A stretch of DNA of 15,152 nt. Source: Cyanobacteria bacterium UBA11153. GTDB lineage: Bacteria > Cyanobacteriota > Cyanobacteriia > Cyanobacteriales > Coleofasciculaceae. The notes below the pieces were generated by a model. The model made no database searches. It had not been told where the DNA came from and saw only the letters and a list, made by a program, of their open reading frames with translations. Position 1 is the first letter of the stretch, and each line of letters begins with the position of its first letter. The translations under genes and the position numbers were made by a program. The stretch covers positions 1 through 15,152 of the forward strand of contig DOIX01000200.1 of the NCBI GenBank assembly GCA_003511885.1. The letters run 5' to 3'. Below are positions 1 to 7,065 of the stretch, piece after piece.

Positions 1-139
1 TTAGATGCGCCGCAGCTTAACAGTGATGTAGGGGCGAAGCATTTTGACTGAAAATCTTGGGTTTCACCAATGACTTATCGCCAAAATGCTAGGCTGCGCT
101 AACACCCCTGCCCTAATATTCAGAGGAAAGAAGACGCGC
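1..139 (-). repeat. Dispersed palindromic repeat, copy A (cut by window edge)
   Basis: The reverse strand of this stretch matches 6847-6990 read forward, so the two copies are inverted. Shared blocks include TCTGAATATTAGGGCAGGGG near the outer end and the loop GGCGATAAGTCATTGGT. The copy folds on itself: GCATTTTG at 39-46 pairs with CAAAATGC at 82-89 around a 35-nt loop (47-81). The far end lies at or beyond the window edge. It sits just past the 3' end of the SpoIID-domain gene and could also act as its transcript-end hairpin. Confidence 0.8.
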
Positions 140-140
140 C

Positions 141-168
141 CTAGTCCCTAGCCCCTAGTCCCTAGCTG
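141..168. repeat. Short tandem repeat, 14-bp unit x2
   Basis: Two units, CTAGTCCCTAGCCC (141-154) and CTAGTCCCTAGCTG (155-168), make a heptamer-like tandem repeat of the type called STRR in cyanobacteria. A close copy lies at 7038-7065. The second unit supplies the stop codon and last codons of the SpoIID-domain gene on the reverse strand. Confidence 0.75.
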
Positions 169-1504
169 TAGCATCCAGCCAAGCCAAAGATGCACCAGGA
201 TAGTAATTATTTAAAATTTGCTGATAGTTATATCCCTGCGTTGCCAATTTGTAAGCGCCATTTTGACTCATTCCTTGTCCCCCAAAAACATTGGCAACAA
301 TATCATCAGAAGCAGCGTACATTGATTCCACTACACCACCTTTGTAACTGAGGAAAATACCACGAGTTTCTTGGGCAGCTTGGAGAGTAGTATTCCACTC
401 TGTCTCAATACCTTTATAAACTTGCCAACGCTGAGTATTACCCAAATCGTATAAACGATTAGCAGGTCTGATATAATGAACGATTGCATAAGAGCGAGCG
501 GCGATGGCTTGTGCCTTCAAAGCGTCCATCGGCCAATTTGGATAGACTTCAGAACCGACTACACTACTTATATAAGCTTCAAGCTCGACGTAGTTAACTG
601 CTAAGAGATTATTTCCTTGAGAAACCAATAGTACATCTCCCCGATACCAGCGATTATTCACAAATACTAGTCCGCCTTGGCTTGGTTTAATCCAGACTCC
701 TGCTGGTGTTGTCCATTTACCCACCCGAATATTTGGACCACCTGGCAATACTTCAATTGCCTGCTTTGCTGGTAGCTTATCTAATAATTTACCTCTAGCA
801 TCAACTATTTCTCCGGGAGTAGAGGTGGCAATTGCCAGAGAATTTACGCCATCGGCAATCGCCACTCGCATTTCGATAACTGGTGTCTTGCCAGATGGTT
901 TCCTGGCGGGAGTTGTCTGCTGTTGAGAATTTTGAGATTTTTGAGCTTGTTGGCTTCTGGGTTGAGATGGTTGTTTGCTGGTTGGGGATGATGGTTTGTG
1001 AGCTGAAGATAGTTTAGTGCCTTGGGTTTGAGTTGGGGAATGAGAGACAGATGCTTTGGCTGGTAATGTTTGCTGCTTGGAGATATATCCTTGAGTTGGA
1101 GTATGATTTTTCTCATTCCCCATCTTTTTATCGGCTCTAGCATTAGCCATTCCCTGAATTTCCCGATCCCCTGTCCCTCCCCTTGGGGTAGTTGGAGGAT
1201 TATACTGCCATAAGAGACTGCGACTAACCAAATCCTGATGCCAATCTGTTTCAGGAGCAATTTGGTGGGGAGAGGGAGTGAGAATCTCTTGGGGAGAGGG
1301 TTGGAGAGAAGGCTGGGAAGAGGATTGGGGAGAAGTTTGAAGAGAGGGGGTGACAGATTGCGCGCGCGAAATGCGGCTAGAAACAGATCGTGGCGGCAAG
1401 GATTGAGCTAACATCCAAGGTACAAACAAGGATACTGAAACCAGGGAAATTGTCCAGACTATCGATTTATTAACTACTGGATTGCGATCGGATAGGTGAT
1501 TCAT
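155..1504 (-). CDS. Exported SpoIID/LytB-domain protein
   Basis: Residue numbers are for the 449-aa product from the ATG at 1504; a TTG one codon earlier is possible, but GAGGAG lies 9 nt before the ATG. A hydrophobic segment (about 14-34) ending near A-Q-S looks like a signal peptide or anchor. A long Ser/Pro/Gln-rich linker (about 36-207) leads to a SpoIID domain (about 208-440) with SEVYPNWP and ALKAQAIAARSYA near 318-340, QVYKG near 361, and GGQGMSQNGA near 408. E319 aligns with the catalytic Glu of SpoIID-type lytic transglycosylases, which cleave glycan strands after amidases strip the peptides. The segment normally separating the mid-domain motif from the GMSQ motif is very short here (about 15 residues). 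The role is probably peptidoglycan remodelling outside the membrane; the substrate is inferred. The last residues (A-R-D-stop) are encoded by tandem-repeat DNA. Confidence 0.9.
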   Translation of the reverse strand: MNHLSDRNPVVNKSIVWTISLVSVSLFVPWMLAQSLPPRSVSSRISRAQSVTPSLQTSPQSSSQPSLQPSPQEILTPSPHQIAPETDWHQDLVSRSLLWQYNPPTTPRGGTGDREIQGMANARADKKMGNEKNHTPTQGYISKQQTLPAKASVSHSPTQTQGTKLSSAHKPSSPTSKQPSQPRSQQAQKSQNSQQQTTPARKPSGKTPVIEMRVAIADGVNSLAIATSTPGEIVDARGKLLDKLPAKQAIEVLPGGPNIRVGKWTTPAGVWIKPSQGGLVFVNNRWYRGDVLLVSQGNNLLAVNYVELEAYISSVVGSEVYPNWPMDALKAQAIAARSYAIVHYIRPANRLYDLGNTQRWQVYKGIETEWNTTLQAAQETRGIFLSYKGGVVESMYAASDDIVANVFGGQGMSQNGAYKLATQGYNYQQILNNYYPGASLAWLDATARD

Positions 1505-1681
1505 CAATAATAACTCCTCTTGAGGCTGGACTGTCTTGACTCAAAGCGCGATCGCTGATATCACAGCCAATTACAGCCGATTAATCTAGTCATACCACTC
1601 CAAATATTAGCGGGTTCTTGGATTTTTGGGTGAATCGGGGTAGTGAGTGGGGTGGTGGAGTGGTGGAGATGCTAAAAGTGG

Positions 1682-1738
1682 GAGCGATTCATTTTTTAGT
1701 CATTATTAGTCAAGAATCTTTAGCCCATTGAATCGCTC
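1682..1738. promoter_or_regulatory. Candidate operator in divergent promoter region
   Basis: The 389-bp gap between the SpoIID-domain gene (-) and the wHTH membrane protein gene (+) holds a perfect 10-bp inverted repeat, GAGCGATTCA at 1682-1691 and TGAATCGCTC at 1729-1738. Inside it TTAGTCA occurs twice in direct order (1696-1702, 1706-1712), 10 bp apart and so on one helix face. A TGGTGGAG tandem lies just upstream (1653-1668). The arrangement resembles a regulator binding site, but no -35/-10 boxes are clear and the function is inferred. The rest of 1505-1893 holds a HIP1 site (1548-1555) and A/T-rich DNA. Confidence 0.4.
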
Positions 1739-1893
1739 GTCATCCAATCCATCTGTGTCTACTTTCTTTTTCTGGATAATTTGATTAATGAATTCATGAA
1801 AATTTCAGTATTTTATCGAGATTATTCAATAACAGGTAAGTAAAAAACATGAGGGGCGATTTGGTACAGGTAAACAATGGCGAGGGTTTAACC

Positions 1894-4800
1894 ATGGCAG
1901 ATATCTTAACACTGCGAGATCCTCAGCGACGCATTGCTCTATTCATTCAAAGAAATCAGGGATGTACCCTGTCAGAATTAGTAGAGTCACTTAACCTTGC
2001 CGAAGAATCTGTTAGATATGAACTTAATCTCTTGCTTGTAGAGGGGAATATTTCTCAAAGTATAGCCGGAGGTTCCTCTCGCTATTTCATTCAGTTAGCT
2101 GGCAGCGGAATTCAAGTATCTCAACCTATTCGCCAATCCCTAGCTCCGGGTAAGCCTCTCTCGACGATTATTAATCCTTCTGGTGAATTTTCTGTTGCTC
2201 CTGGTGAGGCTTTAGAATTGTTTGTCACGGTGACAAATGAGGGCGATCGCAGTGCATTAATCGATATTAAGATTGATGAAACTTCTGAGCCATTGCACGG
2301 CTGGTGTCTTTCCCCTTGCGAACGATTGGCTTTGGGTAGAGGGCAAAGTGGTGAAGTCATTTTTCAGATTCAAATACCTCTTGATGCACTGCCTGGTACT
2401 TATAATTACCTCTTGTTGGTAGATGCCCAGCAGCATTATCCAGAAGATACTCCGATTCAGCATCAATCCCGATTTCGGGTGCTACCTTTTGTCCAGGAAT
2501 CTGTTACAGTCAACGATCCTACTTTTAATTTACTTCCTGTCACTAGCTCGACAAATCCTCAATCTTTGCCACCTGGAGGATCTTTTCCAGTACAAGTTAT
2601 CGTTCATAATCGTTCAGATCGTGTGGATAGATTTCGCCTGACTTGTCCGGATATCGATCCTAAGTGGTTTACGGTTATTTATCCGGAAGGTTTACCGGAA
2701 TTAGGAGTGGTACAACTTACCGATGCGCTGGAATTAAATCCCGGTGATAAAGGACAGATTCAATTAATTTTAACACCACCTTTAGAAGCAGTTGCTGCTG
2801 TTTATTCCCCGACAATCCGTCTCTACTCTCTGGATAAGCCAGATTTGGTTTTATTAGAACCAGTATATTTCCAAATTGAACCTCTCCATCTCCTCAATGT
2901 CGAACTCGTAACTTTAGTTGGAAAGGTGAGAAATCTCACTGGTTTATTTGAAATCCAACTTTACAATGGCGGGAATTGTCCCCGGGAAATTACTCTGGAA
3001 GCTAAAAGTGTAGATGGGGACGATCTCTGTACCTATACCTTAACACCAAAACGAGTGAGGCTGCTACCTAGAAGTTATGGTGTAGCCACTTTAGAAGTGG
3101 AACCTACTTCCAAGTGGTGGAAGCGCCCTTTTTATGGGCGGGTTTTTAACTTTATTGTCGAACTTAAGGATAGTGAGCAACTTCCCCTTCCTAATAATCG
3201 TTACCAGGGGACTTTAATTTGGGAAGGACGACCTTGGTGGCATTTTTTATTAGCTATTTTAGGTATAGTTGGTGTAGTTGCGGCGCTAATTATACTGATT
3301 TGGTGGTTATTCTTTCGTCCCAAACCACTGCCACAGATTGTGGATTTTTCTCCCGCTAGCAATAGTTATTCAGAGGCGGAAGGGGATATGGTGCGGCTGA
3401 ATTGGAAAATTGCCAATCCCAAGCGGTTACAATCATTAAAGTTGGAAGGATTATCTCCTGATGGGATGGTTATTACCAGCCCGATTGTTTACGACTTTAG
3501 CAAAGGTTTACCTAGTGAATTGAAGAGTTTCTGCGTCCAACAGGTGGTACTAATCTGTAAGAATGTACCAACTGATGCCCGTAAATCTGGTAGTTATATT
3601 TTTCAACTCACCTTAGTGCCTTTAGGAAAAAAAGGAATCGCCTCTCAGACTATTAAAACTAGTACGGTGCAGATTGCGCCATTTCCCTTACCCAAGATTC
3701 TTGAATTTGCTTCCCCTTTACCTGTTTACCAAGAAGCAGTTAGCGAAATAATTCCATCTACAGCTAATCAGACTGCTAAAACTACTACTACCGCGAAACA
3801 AACCCCCAATCAAACCTTAAGCCAAAGCTTAACTCAAAATCTAACTTTGAATCAAAACCTCAATCAAATCGAAACTCCGAATGAAACTAAAACTCCAACT
3901 CCAACTCCAAATAAAATACTCAACCCAACACCAAATCAAACCCCAAACCAAACTCAAACACCCAAACAAGTTATTAAAATTGACCGAATTATCCTCAATT
4001 GGAAAATCAGCCATCCTGAAGAAATTCAAACCTTAAAATTAATTGGTCGAGATCCAGAAGGTGTAGTAAATGTTCCAGAAATATCCTTCGATTTCAGTAG
4101 AGGCATTCCCCAAGTACTTTGGAAATTCTGTCAAATAAACCAGGAAGGTTTAGTTTGCCGAAATTTACCGACTAATGCCACTAAAGCTGGAACCTATATT
4201 TTTGAATTAACGATTGTTAACAAACACGGCAACATTGAAGTATTAGAAACCCAAAAAACCGATCCGATCAAAATAGAAGCTATCCCCATACCAATTGAAA
4301 TTATTGAATTTAAAATTAATGGTGTAAATCCCTTGCCGAAAGTTCGCATCCCCATCGATTCTAACAAACCGATTGGATTATTAATATCCTGGAAAGTTAA
4401 GGGAGATAAAGATACTAAAGTGGAGATTTTACCAACTCCTGGTAGCGTACCGATTGATGGAACAATTCTTTATCCTCTCAGTCAAGAAGCAGGTAGTGAA
4501 ACAATCACTATTCAAGTCACAAATAAGACTGGGGAACAAAAAAGTCGCTCTGTTTCTATCGAAACATTTATCCCTCCACCTCAAGCTATTGCCACTCCAT
4601 CGGCAAAACCATCCCCACCTCCTTCAGGAAAACCCTCTGGAGCTGCACCTGGAAGCCTTCCAGTGCTACCGCCGCCAGGAGGGAGTCTCCCCCCACCAAT
4701 AACGGCTCCGCTCCCGTCACCGCCGCCAAAAGCCGCAAATCCAGAAGCGGCTCCTGATGGGGGTAGTCCTCCTGGTGGGGGGGCAACTCCCTCAGAGTCG

Positions 4801-4899
4801 GGACCTGCACCTTTACCGCAGCCGCTGGGTGGTACACCACCTCTTCCTCCTGATAATAATTCTCCACCACCTGCGGAATTGCCACCTCAATTGAATTGA
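1894..4899 (+). CDS. Winged-helix / Ig-like / transmembrane multidomain protein
   Basis: Residue numbers are for the 1001-aa product from the ATG at 1894, preferred because GAGGG ends 7 nt before it; an in-frame ATG at 1849 with weaker spacing would add 15 residues. Order: winged helix-turn-helix (about 9-66, with TLSELVESLNLAEESVRYEL as helices 2-3); three Ig-like/NEW3-like beta domains (about 97-198, 222-330, 333-424); one membrane helix (448-474) flanked by tryptophans; Ig-like repeat A (about 480-600); a T/N/Q/P-rich linker (about 615-693); repeat B homologous to A (about 694-790); another Ig-like unit (about 800-892); and a Pro/Gly-rich tail. There is no signal peptide, so the N-terminus and the wHTH are probably cytoplasmic and the part after the helix periplasmic. 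Each repeat has a matched Cys pair (547/555 and 746/755), which fits that side. A membrane-bound one-component regulator or scaffold is possible. I do not recognise a named family for the whole protein. Confidence 0.85.
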   Translation: MADILTLRDPQRRIALFIQRNQGCTLSELVESLNLAEESVRYELNLLLVEGNISQSIAGGSSRYFIQLAGSGIQVSQPIRQSLAPGKPLSTIINPSGEFSVAPGEALELFVTVTNEGDRSALIDIKIDETSEPLHGWCLSPCERLALGRGQSGEVIFQIQIPLDALPGTYNYLLLVDAQQHYPEDTPIQHQSRFRVLPFVQESVTVNDPTFNLLPVTSSTNPQSLPPGGSFPVQVIVHNRSDRVDRFRLTCPDIDPKWFTVIYPEGLPELGVVQLTDALELNPGDKGQIQLILTPPLEAVAAVYSPTIRLYSLDKPDLVLLEPVYFQIEPLHLLNVELVTLVGKVRNLTGLFEIQLYNGGNCPREITLEAKSVDGDDLCTYTLTPKRVRLLPRSYGVATLEVEPTSKWWKRPFYGRVFNFIVELKDSEQLPLPNNRYQGTLIWEGRPWWHFLLAILGIVGVVAALIILIWWLFFRPKPLPQIVDFSPASNSYSEAEGDMVRLNWKIANPKRLQSLKLEGLSPDGMVITSPIVYDFSKGLPSELKSFCVQQVVLICKNVPTDARKSGSYIFQLTLVPLGKKGIASQTIKTSTVQIAPFPLPKILEFASPLPVYQEAVSEIIPSTANQTAKTTTTAKQTPNQTLSQSLTQNLTLNQNLNQIETPNETKTPTPTPNKILNPTPNQTPNQTQTPKQVIKIDRIILNWKISHPEEIQTLKLIGRDPEGVVNVPEISFDFSRGIPQVLWKFCQINQEGLVCRNLPTNATKAGTYIFELTIVNKHGNIEVLETQKTDPIKIEAIPIPIEIIEFKINGVNPLPKVRIPIDSNKPIGLLISWKVKGDKDTKVEILPTPGSVPIDGTILYPLSQEAGSETITIQVTNKTGEQKSRSVSIETFIPPPQAIATPSAKPSPPPSGKPSGAAPGSLPVLPPPGGSLPPPITAPLPSPPPKAANPEAAPDGGSPPGGGATPSESGPAPLPQPLGGTPPLPPDNNSPPPAELPPQLN
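3736..3972 (+). repeat. Low-complexity Thr/Asn/Gln/Pro linker coding region
   Basis: Within the wHTH/Ig protein gene this stretch repeats AC-rich codons (forms of ACT-CCA-AAT-CAA) encoding runs such as TPNQTPNQTQTPKQ. It separates the two homologous Ig-like units and is probably a flexible spacer. Strand slippage would be expected to change its length between strains. Confidence 0.7.
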
Positions 4900-4902
4900 G
4901 GA

Positions 4903-6657
4903 TTAAAGTATTACCCCAATCAAAGTTACTAACACTAATAACAGAGGAGTTAGCCAATCACCCCATTGCACGTAAAGCGTCTGATTTTGTCGCCGATAAA
5001 TTCTATCGGCATGAATTTGATACTGATTAATTCGAGAAATCCAGATTGTTTTACCATGAGGATCTACAATACCAGAATATCCTGTATTTGTTGCCCTTAC
5101 TGCCCAACGACTGGTTTCAATTGCCCGGATTACATCTTGGGCGTGGTGTTGTGCTGGCATTGTTTCACTATAATGAGCATTGTTAGAAGCGGTAAGAATA
5201 AATTCGCCACCATTGGCGGCTTGTTGGCGGAAATGATTGGTGAAGGCAGATTCATAGCAAATTCCGACAATTGCTTTACCGAAGGGTGTATTAAAGATTT
5301 GGTTGGGTTTGCCAGGTACTAAGTCAGCATTTAATGGAGAAAGTCGGTTAATTAATTTACCCAAAACTGCCTGAAAAGGAATATATTCCCCCAAGGGTAC
5401 TAACTTGACTTTATCATAATGACTAAAAGTTTCACCTGTACCTATGACGGTAAATAGACTATTGGTTAAGCTGCCGTCTTTTTCGCCAAATCCGCCTACC
5501 CAGGCGAGGACACCTTTATCTAAAATAGCTGAATAAAAAGAACTTCCATATCGTACCTGATTTTTCCACAAAAATGGCAATGCTGTCTCCGGTGTCAAAA
5601 CGGCTTGCACTCCCTCATCTGCTAATTGCTCGTAACCTGTAGTATAACCTTCAATAGCGCGATACCAACCTTCGGGATAAAGCTTAATGCGATTGGGAAT
5701 ATTACCTTGAATAATTCCTACTTTAAGGGAGGTTTCCGCTGGTTGATTGAGGGGACGACTGTAGAGTGTAAATCCGATCGCGTGTAAGATAAATAGTAAC
5801 CCAATTGCTAGGCTAAAGTAAGTAATAGACTCTTTTCTAAATTGGGAATAGTTTTTTGTCTCCCCATCTTCCCTGGGAGCATCCCGTTTTGCCAAAGATA
5901 CTTGTTTGTTGCCATGATTTTCACCCCCCCAACCCCCCTTGTTAAAGGGGGGAGGAAGAATATAACCTAGGTTTTTGCCAAATTGGGATGGGGGAGCATC
6001 CCAGCTTCTCAAATTTTGAGTGTAACCATAACTAATTGCGGCTTCTGCCAACAAACCATTAACTGCGACAATTGCTCCCGTTACGGTTTCTGGACCAGAT
6101 AACTGAGTGAGATGTAAAATAAATAGATTATGGGGACTTTGAGTATAAGATAAAGATGACCACCATAAAGGTCCGCTACTCCAAATTGCTTCTAATCCAC
6201 ACCATAAGCTTACTCCCAGTAAGAGACGGAATAAAGTTTTTAGTTGGGGGTTTGGTGTTTTAACTGGATTTTTTTTTAACGAGAATTCCCAGTGATGCAA
6301 GAAAGTGATTAATCCCGCCCACGACGCTACTAAAGCAGCGCCACAGAGAGTAATAAAAATCCAACAAAAAATTGCGATACTAATACTGGCTAACCACGGC
6401 ACTCCCATCCAATCCATGGGATGAATACCAGTAATCCAAGATAGCGCTAAACCATGATAGCCAATACCCCAAATCAAGCCATATAAAATGCTATGGCGGA
6501 TACTTTTACTTCTAGCCACTAGAAACCACAGGGGTACTAATCCAACCCACGCCAAAAACCAAGCTTCAACAGGTGCAGGAGTCAATCCCATCAAAATACC
6601 ACCAAATCCAGCTACGAGGAATGGGGCGGCTTGCCAAAATAGCTTGGGAATTTTCAT
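4903..6657 (-). CDS. lnt: Apolipoprotein N-acyltransferase
   Basis: 584 aa. Lnt adds the third acyl chain to the N-terminal cysteine of lipoproteins in the inner membrane, using phospholipid as donor. Membrane helices fill about 8-50, 52-75, 86-120, 143-165, 178-210 and 280-299, and a short helix lies at 568-584. The nitrilase-type catalytic domain spans about 311-560. The triad is visible: E357 in LTPETALP, K416 in YDKVKLVPLGE and C467 in GICYES; E424 and E469 match two further residues needed in E. coli Lnt. The 584 residues exceed the usual length of about 510-540, mainly through a hydrophilic insert (about 225-275) encoded by repeat DNA, with PPPFNKGGWGG near 235-245. The ATG at 6657 has no good ribosome site, and a dispersed repeat begins 3 nt upstream of it. 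The gene converges on the wHTH/Ig gene with 3 bp between stop codons. Confidence 0.95.
   Translation of the reverse strand: MKIPKLFWQAAPFLVAGFGGILMGLTPAPVEAWFLAWVGLVPLWFLVARSKSIRHSILYGLIWGIGYHGLALSWITGIHPMDWMGVPWLASISIAIFCWIFITLCGAALVASWAGLITFLHHWEFSLKKNPVKTPNPQLKTLFRLLLGVSLWCGLEAIWSSGPLWWSSLSYTQSPHNLFILHLTQLSGPETVTGAIVAVNGLLAEAAISYGYTQNLRSWDAPPSQFGKNLGYILPPPFNKGGWGGENHGNKQVSLAKRDAPREDGETKNYSQFRKESITYFSLAIGLLFILHAIGFTLYSRPLNQPAETSLKVGIIQGNIPNRIKLYPEGWYRAIEGYTTGYEQLADEGVQAVLTPETALPFLWKNQVRYGSSFYSAILDKGVLAWVGGFGEKDGSLTNSLFTVIGTGETFSHYDKVKLVPLGEYIPFQAVLGKLINRLSPLNADLVPGKPNQIFNTPFGKAIVGICYESAFTNHFRQQAANGGEFILTASNNAHYSETMPAQHHAQDVIRAIETSRWAVRATNTGYSGIVDPHGKTIWISRINQYQIHADRIYRRQNQTLYVQWGDWLTPLLLVLVTLIGVIL
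5867..6005. repeat. Repeat-derived insert inside lnt
   Basis: A G/C-homopolymer hairpin (CCCCCCTT at 5933-5940, loop GTTA, AAGGGGGG at 5945-5952) is flanked by GGGAGCATCCC at 5875-5885 and 5992-6002. A second hairpin, TGGGATG/CATCCCA, occupies 5984-6003. Read on the reverse strand it stays open and encodes a Pro/Gly-rich loop. In other cyanobacteria the hairpin type is usually intergenic (recalled, not checked), so this looks like one or more repeats inserted in frame. Confidence 0.65.
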
Positions 6658-6660
6658 AAG

Positions 6661-6739
6661 TAGGGTTTGCTGAAAAAGTATTTTTGTGAGGATGGGGTGT
6701 GGTTTTTTTGTGTGGTTTTTTTGGTGTAGGGTGTGGGGA
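6661..6739 (+). repeat. Dispersed repeat of TAGGGTTTGCTGAAAAAGT type, copy 1
   Basis: This stretch matches the reverse complement of 9400-9458; the first 31 positions agree at 28. It also contains a 13-bp tandem duplication, TGTGGTTTTTTTG at 6698-6710 and 6711-6723, absent from the other copy. It forms the 5' leader of lnt. The family resembles remnants of insertion-sequence or MITE ends, which is inference. Confidence 0.7.
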
Positions 6740-6800
6740 TATATAAATTAAATGCGTAGCAGCTTACTGGTTTTTTCTCCCCTGCCCCCTGCTCACAACT

Positions 6801-6828
6801 GATGGGTTATTTCTGCCCACCTGCACTA
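6801..6828 (+). repeat. 28-bp inverted repeat, left copy
   Basis: The 28 bases starting GATGGGTTATTTCTG and ending CCACCTGCACTA are the perfect reverse complement of 8396-8423. The two copies face each other across the nuclease-fold gene, tRNA-Arg and moaC. Just upstream (about 6773-6794) lies a TTCTCCCCTGC-CCCTGCTC motif that recurs near 8466-8488. Confidence 0.8.
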
Positions 6829-6846
6829 GGGGCTTTCTTCCCTAAA

Positions 6847-7029
6847 GCGTGTCTTCTTGCCTCTGAATATTAGGGCAGGGGCGTTAGCAAGAGCTATGTG
6901 TTAGCCTGGGATATGGGCGATAAGTCATTGGTTAAATCCAAGATTTTCAGTCTATATCCTAGGCTGCGCCGAGCTGCGCTAACGCCCCTAGATCACTGCT
7001 ACGTTAAATTTTCTACTGTGAAGACACGC
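6847..7029 (+). repeat. Dispersed palindromic repeat, copy B (MITE-like, complete)
   Basis: The 183-bp element is bounded by perfect 10-bp terminal inverted repeats, GCGTGTCTTC (6847-6856) and GAAGACACGC (7020-7029). Inside are AGGGGCGTTAGC (6877-6888) with GCTAACGCCCCT (6978-6989), and AGCCTGGGATAT (6903-6914) with ATATCCTAGGCT (6954-6965, one mismatch), so it can fold into a long hairpin with a loop at about 6915-6953. Copy A at the window start is an inverted relative. There is no coding capacity; if it moved, it needed a transposase from elsewhere. Confidence 0.8.
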
Positions 7030-7037
7030 CCGATCCC

Positions 7038-7065
7038 CTAGTCCCCAGCCCCTAGTCCCTCGCTA
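7038..7065. repeat. Short tandem repeat, 14-bp unit x2 (second site)
   Basis: CTAGTCCCCAGCCC (7038-7051) and CTAGTCCCTCGCTA (7052-7065) are close to the units at 141-168. Again the repeat lies between a palindromic element and the 3' end of a reverse-strand gene and supplies the stop codon plus the final Gly/Ala/Asp-rich residues. Confidence 0.75.

Noticed and set aside
844..1260. Reverse open frame of 138 codons inside the SpoIID-domain gene
   Set aside because: A shadow frame of the low-complexity linker; the SpoIID frame carries the signal peptide, motifs and ribosome site.
4586..4957. Reverse open frame of 123 codons opposite the Pro-rich tail
   Set aside because: It lies opposite GC-rich proline codons of the wHTH/Ig gene, which create open reverse frames by composition; the product has no domain features.
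4966..5322. Forward open frame of 118 codons inside lnt
   Set aside because: Antisense to the conserved nitrilase domain, which has clear catalytic residues on the other strand.
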